A stretch of DNA of 55,318 nucleotides, taken from Planctomycetota bacterium. GTDB lineage: Bacteria > Planctomycetota > UBA1135 > UBA2386. Shown piece by piece: positions 16,201 to 23,297 of the stretch (within the stretch, counting starts at the first letter, position 1; every line of letters starts with the position of its first letter). The DNA is taken from positions 1 to 55,318 of the forward strand of contig JALORC010000034.1 in NCBI GenBank assembly GCA_025459175.1, read 5' to 3'. Position numbers and translations under genes: made by a program. Under the pieces are notes generated by a model that was not told the origin of the DNA, ran no database searches, and saw only the letters and a program-made list of their open reading frames with translations.

Positions 16201-17954
16201 GACCGCTCGCGCTCGTCGCCGCGGTCGGTTGGCTGGCGTCGACGCTGGCCATCGCGCAGGATCCGGAAGCGTCGCCGGACGGCCGCACGCACTTCCTCGG
16301 TCGCGAGATCGCGCAGACGATGCACTGGACCGGGGCCTCGTGGCTGCTGCGGGCGACGCGAGAGGAAGAGGAGAACGGCGCGGCGCTGCGGCGCTGGCTC
16401 GCGGTGCCGGCCGGGCATCGCATCGCCGACCTCGGTTGCGGCAACGGTTACCACACGCTGCCGCTGGCGCGCGAAGTGGGGCCGAGCGGCAAGGTCTACG
16501 CGGTCGAGCTGCAGCCGCAGTATCTCGTGATGCTGCGCGAACGCGCCGATGCCGCCGAACTCGGCAACATCGTCGAGATCGAGGCCACGATCGACGATCC
16601 GCGGCTGCCGCCGGCGTCGTGCGATCTGGTGCTGTTGGTCGACGTCTACCACGAGCTGTCGCACCCGATGCGGGTGATGCAGAAAGTGCGGCAGGCGCTG
16701 CGACCGGGCGGGCGGGTCGTGCTGGTCGAGTTCCGCGCCGAGGATCCGGCGGTGCCGATCAAGCCGGAGCACACGATGGGCAAGGCGCAGGTGCTGCTCG
16801 AGATGGCTTGGCACGGCTTCGAGCTGTCATCCGAGCACGACGCGCTGCCGTGGCAGCACGCGATGGCGTTCACGCCGGCGGCGGCCGACGCGCGATTGCC
16901 GCAGCGCGCGCTGGTCGAGGGCCTGCGGCGCGCGATGGCGGTCGGCGATGCGCGCGTGGTGCAGCCGTTCGTCGCCGACGAGGCGCCGCCGCCGATGCTG
17001 GACGCGCCGCGAGTGCCGGCGGAACTGCAGGCCGGGCCGAACGGCAGCATGGTCGCGGCGGTCGGCGAACACCTGGTCGAGATCGTGGCCGACGACGGCG
17101 GGCGGCTGCGCGTCGCGCGTGGTCCGCTGCCGCCGTGGCGGCGAACGCACGGCAGCACGCGGCCGTTCGTCGTGATGCACACGGCCACCGGCGGCGCCGA
17201 CGCGAATCGCCAGGCCATGCTCGCGCACGAACTCGGCTTCGACGGTGTCGCCGGCGAGCTCGCCGATCTGCCGGCGCTGCGCCTTGCCTGCGAACGGCTC
17301 GATGCCGATGTCTTCAGTGCCTATGCGGTGCTGACGCTGCCGGCCGCCGACGCGCCGCCCGAACAGCTCGCCGAGCGCCTGCAGCCGGTGGAACAGGCGC
17401 TGCGCGCGCTCGCCGGTGGGCCGGGCATGCTGTGGCTCGCAATCCGCGCCGATGGCCTCGCCGCGCGCGATCCGGCCGGCGAGGCCGCCCTGCGCCGCGC
17501 ACTGCAGCAGCTGCAGCCCATCGTGGCGGCGACCGGCGTCGAGCTCGCGCTGTACCCGCACCACGCGTTCTGGCTCGAGACCGCCGACGATGCGCTGCGG
17601 GTGTTGGCCCCGATCGACGATGCCAAGCTCGGGGTCTGCTTCAATCTGTGCCACGAGCTGCGCGCGTTCCCGGGCATCGATCCGCGGCCGGCACTGCGCC
17701 GCTGCGGGCCGCGGTTGCTGGCCGTCACGGTGAACGGTGCCGATGTCGCGGGCGCCGACTGGAGCACGCTGATCCGACCGCTCGACGAAGGCGATCACGC
17801 GCTCGCACCGTTCCTCGCCGAGCTCGACGCGCTCGGCTTCCGCGGCCCGGTCGGGCTGCAGGGCTTCGGCATCAAGCTGCCGCCGCGCGAGCACCTGGTG
17901 CGTTCGTTGGCGGCCTGGCGGCGTGTGCACGATGAACCGCGCGGGCCCAAGTGA
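16197..17954 (+). CDS. Exported methyltransferase fused to a xylose-isomerase-like TIM barrel
   Basis: A 585-residue protein. The start is taken as TTG 16197, which overlaps the previous TGA and yields a clean signal peptide (RPLALVAAVGWLASTLAIAQ). Residues about 60-180 form a class I SAM-dependent methyltransferase: motif I IADLGCGNGYHTLPLA, then VYAVELQPQYL, CDLVLLVDVYHELSHP and LRPGGRVVLVEF. Residues about 320-575 resemble sugar-phosphate isomerase/epimerase TIM barrels, with LGVCFNLCHELRAF, LLAVTVNGADV and FRGPVGLQGFGI. The usual metal-site Asp of the GVCFDxxH motif is Asn. SAM is cytoplasmic, so an exported methyltransferase domain is puzzling. The substrate is unknown. Confidence 0.78.
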   Translation: MRPLALVAAVGWLASTLAIAQDPEASPDGRTHFLGREIAQTMHWTGASWLLRATREEEENGAALRRWLAVPAGHRIADLGCGNGYHTLPLAREVGPSGKVYAVELQPQYLVMLRERADAAELGNIVEIEATIDDPRLPPASCDLVLLVDVYHELSHPMRVMQKVRQALRPGGRVVLVEFRAEDPAVPIKPEHTMGKAQVLLEMAWHGFELSSEHDALPWQHAMAFTPAAADARLPQRALVEGLRRAMAVGDARVVQPFVADEAPPPMLDAPRVPAELQAGPNGSMVAAVGEHLVEIVADDGGRLRVARGPLPPWRRTHGSTRPFVVMHTATGGADANRQAMLAHELGFDGVAGELADLPALRLACERLDADVFSAYAVLTLPAADAPPEQLAERLQPVEQALRALAGGPGMLWLAIRADGLAARDPAGEAALRRALQQLQPIVAATGVELALYPHHAFWLETADDALRVLAPIDDAKLGVCFNLCHELRAFPGIDPRPALRRCGPRLLAVTVNGADVAGADWSTLIRPLDEGDHALAPFLAELDALGFRGPVGLQGFGIKLPPREHLVRSLAAWRRVHDEPRGPK

Positions 17955-17981
17955 CGCGTCGGTCGCGTCCCCGCGCGTTGC

Positions 17982-19187
17982 TCAGCCGATAACGTCGGCC
18001 GCCAGCAGCCAGCGCCAGGCGGGCAGCACCTCGACAGACACGCCGTCCATCTCCAGCCGATCGCTCTGGTCGAGCGTCAGGATCCGCGCTCGCCTGCCTT
18101 GCAGGTTGGCCGCGGCTGCGGCGCCGCGCAGTTCCCGCTCGCGGTTGTGATCGTTCAGTCCGGCGCAGACCTGGATCGCCGCCGTCGGCGTGACGAAGTC
18201 GCATTCCCACCGATCGCGTTCGCCGGCGTAGTGCACCGATTCACCGCTCGCGCGCAGAGCCAGGTAGATGGTGTTCTCGAGGCGGTGGCCGAGATCCGTC
18301 GTCGCCTGCGGCGAGTTGGCGCGCCGCAACCCGTTGTCGACCGCGTAGTACTTGGCGGGGCTCACGACGCGCTTCCGGAACGAGTTGCTCCACTTCTGCA
18401 CCGCGAACAGCAGGTAGGCATCCTGCAGCTGTTCGATCGCGCGCGAGGTCTGCGGCACCGTCGGTATGGCGAGTGACTTGGTCAGCCCCTGCAGCGAGAA
18501 CGGCAGGCCGGTGTTGGCGAGCAGGAACAGCGTCAGGTTCATCAGGTGGCGCGTCGTGCGCAGCGAGTGGCGCACGGCGATGTCGCGTTGCACCACGTCG
18601 CGCAGGAGTTCGCGCAGCACCGCGGGATCACGTTCGCTCAGGGCCAGCGGGAAGCCGCCGTCGTCGAGGAACCCGAGCAGCGAGGCAGCACCCGGCTCGA
18701 GCCCGGTGAAGGTCAGGAACTCGCGATACGAGAACGGCATCACCTCGAACGAGCGGTGGCGGCCGGTCAGCTTGCTGCCGAGTTCCCGCTCGAGCAGGGA
18801 CGCGTTGGAGCCGGTCACGCAGACGAAACGACCGCGGTCCAGCAGGGTACGCACCAGGCGCTCCCAGCCCTCGACCTCCTGCACCTCGTCGAGGAACACC
18901 GGTTGGTTCGGCCAGTCGGCGTCGAGCAGGCTCAGCAGCGACGGGAAGTCCGCCGGCGACAGGCCGAACAGGCGGGTGTCTTCGAGGTTGATGCGGACGC
19001 CACTGCCCAGACGCTGTTGCAGCTGCTGCTGCAGGGTGCTCTTGCCGCTGCGACGCATCCCCGTCAGCACGACCGCCTGCCGGCCGCTGGTCGGCAGGTG
19101 GCGGAGCAGCTCGCGTTCGATCTGGCGCTCGGGGTGTGGGGACAATGGGTCCCGCAGCACCTGGATGAGTGTATCTTGTGATATCAC
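17982..19187 (-). CDS. AAA-type ATPase with DUF4143 domain
   Basis: A 401-residue protein of the AAA_14/DUF4143 class. Walker A is GMRRSGKST near residues 43-51 and Walker B is VFLDEVQEVEGWE near 96-108, followed by the sensor-like VTGSNASLL and MPFSYREFL, all typical. The C-terminal part (about 210-400) is the DUF4143 domain, often with a nuclease-like fold. Family role is unclear; these genes are sporadic and probably mobile. The start is GTG, without a Shine-Dalgarno, and a palindrome (TGTGATATCACA) covers it, suggesting tight or autogenous control. It stands alone between convergent and unrelated genes. Confidence 0.9.
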   Translation of the reverse strand: MISQDTLIQVLRDPLSPHPERQIERELLRHLPTSGRQAVVLTGMRRSGKSTLQQQLQQRLGSGVRINLEDTRLFGLSPADFPSLLSLLDADWPNQPVFLDEVQEVEGWERLVRTLLDRGRFVCVTGSNASLLERELGSKLTGRHRSFEVMPFSYREFLTFTGLEPGAASLLGFLDDGGFPLALSERDPAVLRELLRDVVQRDIAVRHSLRTTRHLMNLTLFLLANTGLPFSLQGLTKSLAIPTVPQTSRAIEQLQDAYLLFAVQKWSNSFRKRVVSPAKYYAVDNGLRRANSPQATTDLGHRLENTIYLALRASGESVHYAGERDRWECDFVTPTAAIQVCAGLNDHNRERELRGAAAAANLQGRRARILTLDQSDRLEMDGVSVEVLPAWRWLLAADVIG

Positions 19188-19214
19188 AGCGTTGTGCTAA
19201 GATGATAGCACAAC
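19177..19214. promoter_or_regulatory. Two palindromes at the start of the DUF4143 ATPase gene
   Basis: TGTGATATCACA (19177-19188) is a perfect 12-base palindrome overlapping the GTG start. Immediately upstream, GTTGTGCTA-N6-TAGCACAAC (19191-19214) has perfect nine-base arms. The block is AT-rich against its surroundings. The geometry fits operators or a near-leaderless promoter region. There is no run of T, so a terminator is unlikely. Confidence 0.55.
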
Positions 19215-19282
19215 ATCATCGGCACGCGCTAGTCCATCGCTGGATCAGGGCTTATGGCGGCCGTCACCGCGCACCGTAGGCC

Positions 19283-20401
19283 TCAGCCGCGCACGAACTT
19301 CGCGAGCGCGCCGACCACGTCGATCTGCTCGGCCTCGGTCAGGCCCTGGAAGATCGGCAGCGCCAGCGCTTCCGCCGCCGCCTGCTCGGCGACCGGGAAG
19401 TTCTTGGCGTCGGCGCCGAGGTAGGCGAAGCACGGCTGACGGTGGAACGGGATCGGGTAGTAGACGGCGCAGCCGATGCCCTGGCTGCGCAGGTGCGCGA
19501 TCGCCGCGTCGCGCTGCGCCTTCGGCACGCGCAGCACGAACTGATGGTAGGCGTGGCGATCGGTGTCGACCGGCAGCTTCGCCCATTCCATCAGCTTCGC
19601 CTCGGCGAACAGGCGGCGGTAGCGCTCGGCGTTCTCGCGCCGCTGCGCGGTGACCTTCTCCATGTCCCGCAGCTTGACGCGCAGCGCGGTGGCCTGGATC
19701 GCGTCCATGCGGAAGTTGCCGCCGACGACGTTGTGCTTGTAGAGCTCGGCCTGGCCGTGGTTGCGCAGCAGCTTGCAGGTCGCGGCGAACGCATCGTCGT
19801 TGGTGGTGAGGAAGCCACCGTCGCCGATGCCGCCCATGTTCTTGGTCGGGAACGTCGACCAACCGGCGCACAGACCGTCGCCGCCGGCCATGCGGCCCTT
19901 GTACTTGGTGCCGATCGCCTGCGCGGCGTCCTCGATCAGCGGCACCGAGAACTTGCGGCAGACGGCCAGGATCGCGTCGACGTCGGCAGCGGCGCCGAAC
20001 AGGTGCACGGCCATCACTGCCTTCGGCCGCTTGCACTTCTTCAGCGCGTCCTCGAGCTGCTGCGGGGCGAGGTTGAGCCAGGTCGGTTCGACGTCGACGA
20101 ACACCGGCTTCGCACCTTGGCGCGCGACGACGCCGGCAGTGGCGAAGAACGAGTAGGTCGGCAGCACGACTTCGTCGCCGGGGCCGATGCCGAGCGCCAT
20201 CAGCGGCGCCAACAAGGCGTCGGTGCCCGACGACATCGTGAGCGCGTGCTTGCAGCCGAGGTAGAGCTGCAGTTCGCGCTCGAGGTTCTCGACCTCGGGG
20301 CCGAGGATGTACTGACCGCTGCGGACGACGCGGACGACGGCGGCTTCGACTTCGGCGAGCTGCGCCTTGTCGCGCGTGAGATCGATGAGGGGGACCGGCA
20401 T
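19283..20401 (-). CDS. DegT/DnrJ/EryC1/StrS-type sugar aminotransferase
   Basis: A 372-residue PLP-dependent aminotransferase that puts an amino group on nucleotide-activated keto-sugars, used for O-antigen, S-layer glycan or glycosylation precursors. Seen: SSGTDALLAPLMALGIGPGD (residues 58-77), PTYSFFATAGV (81-91), IEDAAQAIGTKYKG with Asp158 and Gln161, and FPTKNMGGIGDGGF with the predicted PLP Schiff-base Lys187. Length is normal. No other sugar gene is adjacent, so the product cannot be named. It could serve flagellin glycosylation, but that is speculation. Confidence 0.93.
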   Translation of the reverse strand: MPVPLIDLTRDKAQLAEVEAAVVRVVRSGQYILGPEVENLERELQLYLGCKHALTMSSGTDALLAPLMALGIGPGDEVVLPTYSFFATAGVVARQGAKPVFVDVEPTWLNLAPQQLEDALKKCKRPKAVMAVHLFGAAADVDAILAVCRKFSVPLIEDAAQAIGTKYKGRMAGGDGLCAGWSTFPTKNMGGIGDGGFLTTNDDAFAATCKLLRNHGQAELYKHNVVGGNFRMDAIQATALRVKLRDMEKVTAQRRENAERYRRLFAEAKLMEWAKLPVDTDRHAYHQFVLRVPKAQRDAAIAHLRSQGIGCAVYYPIPFHRQPCFAYLGADAKNFPVAEQAAAEALALPIFQGLTEAEQIDVVGALAKFVRG

Positions 20402-20507
20402 GTGGGCCGGTCAGGATAGGGATCGGCGGGCGAGGGGGAAGGCGGAGGGTGGGGCGTTGGAGGATGGCGATCCTGGCCGCGCGGGTGGGGCCTGGTTGGC
20501 TCGTGGG

Positions 20508-20547
20508 CCGGTCTGGGGCCGGTGTGGGTCCGGTGTGGGCGTTGACA
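20508..20547 (+). promoter_or_regulatory. Three 11-base direct repeats abutting a TTGACA box
   Basis: Units CCGGTCTGGGG, CCGGTGTGGGT and CCGGTGTGGGC occupy 20508-20540 without a gap, one helical turn each, followed by a perfect TTGACA at 20542-20547. A -10 box is weak (GACGCT after 17 bases). The element lies about 80 bases upstream of the ECF-like sigma gene and could bind an activator or an ECF holoenzyme. Confidence 0.4.
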
Positions 20548-20625
20548 GGTCCGGCGCGCTGGCAGACGCTGCAGGCGGCATCGAGCGACCTGGACGGGCA
20601 TCGGTCGGGTCGGCTGGAGCAAGCC

Positions 20626-21201
20626 ATGCAGGAGAACGGCGAGTCGAATGAGTGGCCGGGTCTGCGGTCAGCGCTGGAGCTGCGCTGCGCCGATTTGGCG
20701 AGCCCCGAGCGGGTCGCGGATGCGATTCAGGAGGCACTCCTGGCGCTGGTGATCGCTCGAGCGGCGGGGGTGGTGATCCGGGATGAGGTCGGCTGGTGCC
20801 TCGTCATCGTCCGGCGTCGCGTCGTGGACGGTCACCGCCGGCGGCGCCGCGAGGTTGCCGGTGTCGAGATGGAGAGCGTACCGGCGGTCGAGGCGGCGGA
20901 GGTCGATTGGGGGCGTGCGCTCCGCGAGGCGGGGATCGAGGTGACCGACGAGGCCTGCGAACTGCTGGCACGGATGGCCAGTGGGTACCGCGGTAACCAC
21001 TCCCTGGCGGAGTGTTTGGGACGGGATGTGAAGACGATTCGGGAGCGCCGGGCGCGGCTGCTGGGGCTGTTGCGGCGGGCGTATGTGAAGTTATTCGGGG
21101 TCCCCCCCCCCATGAACGACCCATGGGTGCAGCCAGGAATCGTCATGGTTGCCGCCTCATCGGCGCTCGAAACCACTTCTGAACGAGGCCTACCGTGTTG
21201 A
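20626..21201 (+). CDS. ECF-like sigma factor with a C10 tract near its end
   Basis: A 191-residue protein starting at ATG 20626, six bases after a TGGAG. It reads as a divergent ECF sigma factor: region 2 includes ERVADAIQEALLALVIARAA and GWCLVIVRRRVVDGHRRRRR (core binding and -10 recognition), and region 4 includes ACELLARMASGYRGNHSLAE and GRDVKTIRERRARLLGLLRR. Ten consecutive C at 21102-21111 follow region 4. In the deposited frame a 29-residue tail continues to 21201 and overlaps the next start; with nine C the protein would stop right after GVPPP. It heads a three-gene lower-GC cluster of exported proteins, which may be its regulon. Confidence 0.7.
   Translation: MQENGESNEWPGLRSALELRCADLASPERVADAIQEALLALVIARAAGVVIRDEVGWCLVIVRRRVVDGHRRRRREVAGVEMESVPAVEAAEVDWGRALREAGIEVTDEACELLARMASGYRGNHSLAECLGRDVKTIRERRARLLGLLRRAYVKLFGVPPPMNDPWVQPGIVMVAASSALETTSERGLPC
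21102..21111 (+). repeat. Homopolymeric C10 tract in the sigma-factor gene
   Basis: Ten C in a row in the 3' part of the ECF-like gene. Loss of one C gives an immediate TGA after GVPPP; gain of one gives a different short tail ending NHF. Such tracts slip in replication and are also prone to sequencing error, so the native tail is uncertain. Confidence 0.8.
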
Positions 21202-21749
21202 GTGCTCTTGCCAGATACTTCTGGATGCCGCTTCTGGTTTTCGTCGGAGTCATGAACCCGCACGCTGTAGATCAAATTGGATTGGATTGCGCTGCTGTAT
21301 CGTCCAATGGTCTGTTATGGCCGAGACCAGCGTCTGATTCGTCGGAAGGTCATGAAGCCGTTCCCGAGGAGGGGGACGCAATCTGCGAGCTTCGCGCCAA
21401 ACATCAAGGCGGACTCCGTAGCCCCACATGGCTCAACGAAGATGCTGAATGTGGAGGTTCCTGCCCTAGCGAGGGCGACTGCAAGTTGGAGGACACCGGA
21501 ACAGGATCCTCCTCGGGCGGTACAATCGTCACGATTGTTGAGTGTCGCTGCCCGGTCGGCGGAGGCGGGAATGGAGGCTGCCGCGCGCAGCAGGTTCGTA
21601 CGAGTACGGATGGAGGCGCGACTACCAGCTCCAGGAAGCTCAAGTGCGTTGGCTCAGACAAGTGCGTTGGAAGAACGACTTGTGCCCTCAAGACTGTGAC
21701 GGGTTCATCGACGGGCAATTTTAGCTGGGCTAGTTGCAAATGTCAGTGA
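21195..21749 (+). CDS. Cysteine-rich secreted protein with a duplicated motif
   Basis: A 184-residue protein of unknown family. The GTG start at 21195 overlaps the end of the preceding sigma gene. A hydrophobic N-terminal stretch (LARYFWMPLLVFVGVM) looks like a signal or anchor. The mature part has about 14 cysteines, mostly in two copies of a module: a short cysteine cluster, a C.L..... spacer rich in Thr/Gly/Ser, and a closing C-[RK]-C. The first ends IVECRC and the second SWASCKC. Disulfide-bonded extracellular function is inferred. Base composition is visibly lower in GC than the flanks. Confidence 0.65.
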   Translation: MLSALARYFWMPLLVFVGVMNPHAVDQIGLDCAAVSSNGLLWPRPASDSSEGHEAVPEEGDAICELRAKHQGGLRSPTWLNEDAECGGSCPSEGDCKLEDTGTGSSSGGTIVTIVECRCPVGGGGNGGCRAQQVRTSTDGGATTSSRKLKCVGSDKCVGRTTCALKTVTGSSTGNFSWASCKCQ

Positions 21750-21765
21750 AGGAGATCTGTACGTC

Positions 21766-23175
21766 ATGAATGCCTCGTCGAGAAGCCGAATCGTGTGGGT
21801 TGCGGTCATTCTGGTGGCAGCGCTGGGGTGCATTGCGATCGCGTTCCCCGAAATGGAGCTGCAGAGCCGATCATCAGGCAATCCAGATCTCGATGCTGCT
21901 GACGAAATCAATGCGATTCCTTCCGCCGGTGTGTCGACAGCTGAGTCCGAGCCATTGGTGAGGCACCAGGCCTTGCCAGGTTCGGACCTGCTGCCATCGC
22001 AGCTGAGGGTGACGGTTCTTGATGAGGGTGGGCGGACAGCGGCGGGCAGCCTTGTGACATGGAACGTCTTGCTGCGTTCCGATGCATCTGCCGGGGAGGG
22101 AATGCATGGCACGGCCACCACGCAAGCTCATGGGTGGTGCGAAACCACAGGATTGAGGATCGGGGACTTGGTATCCCTGTCGGCTGTTCACCCGGATGGC
22201 GGGATGACCGTGCGTCCGGTATCGATGACGATCGGACCGGAGGTGCAGGATGTCAAACTGACGACATGTTCGGTGTTCGCGGCGTCCGTGGCCTGGCTCG
22301 ACAGCCAAGATGGGCAGCCGGTCAGGATCGCTTCTTGTGGGGGCGATGCTGTGAGATGGACGGGTCCCGGCGGAGAATCCATCGACAAGTTGCGTGTGAT
22401 GGAGCTACAGGCGCTGCCTCTCGCTGCGGATGCTCTGGAGAATGCGTGCGTGCGGTCTGCTCGGTGGGAGTTGCTCGTCGTGCGACAGGGAGGAATCCAC
22501 GCATTGCCAGCGAATGTGAAGGTGGTGTTCTCGGGTCACGGGTATCGGTCGATGGTCGCCGATGTGCCCCTCGTGCCCTTGCGAATCGCCTTGGAGAGTC
22601 CGGTCCCGATCGTGGTCGAGAGGTTGCCCGGAATGGTGCGCGTTGAACTCGTGCTGCAGGAGGAGCCGCCTGGCAGGGCAGATGGGACTTGTTTCGTTGC
22701 CGTGCGAACAGCCAAGGAAGCGGGCGCCAAGGGCAGCGCGGACCTGATCTTCCGTTGTGTGGACGCTGCGCAGCCGTTCAGTTGCGTGTTGCCTGAAGGC
22801 GCCGCAAAGGTCGGCTTCTCCTATTCGTCAGGTCAGTCGTTTGTCCTTTCGGATCTGCAGGTCAGTGCGCGAGACGGTCGAGTCATGACGGTCACCGGGC
22901 CGTCGAGTTGCTCACTGTCAATCGTGTCCACTGGGGCCGATGGCAAGGAGGTATCCGGACTCGTCCTCCGGAGGCTTCATGGGTTGGATGCTCACAACCA
23001 GTTCATTGTTCACGAATCGGTCTGGCCGACGCTGTATCGTGGGCGCATTACAATCTCTGGTTTGACACCGGGACGCTATGAGCTGAGTTACAGTTCGGTC
23101 CATGGGGATATCGACCGTGTGGTCGAGATTGGTCGTGGCGAGCGACTTGTGATCGCGGACAAGCCGCCTGGCTGA
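21766..23175 (+). CDS. Exported Ig-like / carboxypeptidase-regulatory-like protein
   Basis: A 469-residue protein of unknown function with one N-terminal hydrophobic segment (IVWVAVILVAALGCIAIAF, residues 9-27), acting as signal anchor or signal peptide. The rest is beta-rich, with repeated short blocks such as LRVTVLDEGGRTAAGSLVTW (near residue 85) and a terminal ISGLTPGRYELSYSS block, both typical of carboxypeptidase-regulatory-like/Ig-type folds. It lies 16 bases after the Cys-rich gene, with GGAG upstream. A second protein of the same style is encoded at 33355-35280, but the two are not obviously close paralogues. Confidence 0.7.
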   Translation: MNASSRSRIVWVAVILVAALGCIAIAFPEMELQSRSSGNPDLDAADEINAIPSAGVSTAESEPLVRHQALPGSDLLPSQLRVTVLDEGGRTAAGSLVTWNVLLRSDASAGEGMHGTATTQAHGWCETTGLRIGDLVSLSAVHPDGGMTVRPVSMTIGPEVQDVKLTTCSVFAASVAWLDSQDGQPVRIASCGGDAVRWTGPGGESIDKLRVMELQALPLAADALENACVRSARWELLVVRQGGIHALPANVKVVFSGHGYRSMVADVPLVPLRIALESPVPIVVERLPGMVRVELVLQEEPPGRADGTCFVAVRTAKEAGAKGSADLIFRCVDAAQPFSCVLPEGAAKVGFSYSSGQSFVLSDLQVSARDGRVMTVTGPSSCSLSIVSTGADGKEVSGLVLRRLHGLDAHNQFIVHESVWPTLYRGRITISGLTPGRYELSYSSVHGDIDRVVEIGRGERLVIADKPPG

Positions 23176-23297
23176 TTCCGGCACGGGCGATTCCGAAACC
23201 GCCTCGGGGCCCGCCGGGTGGATCCCATCGAAATCGCAGGCTGCGCCAGGATGGCAAGTCTCGAAGCGGCTGCCGTGGATCTGAGGGGTCAGGCCGC

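Noticed and set aside
17985..17992. Exact FliA -10 box GCCGATAA
   Set aside because: No -35 element 11 bases upstream, and it lies in the 3' end of the ATPase gene; likely chance.
23176..23297. Rho-independent terminator between convergent genes
   Set aside because: Only short GC palindromes such as CCCG-C-CGGG and no T-run; nothing convincing.
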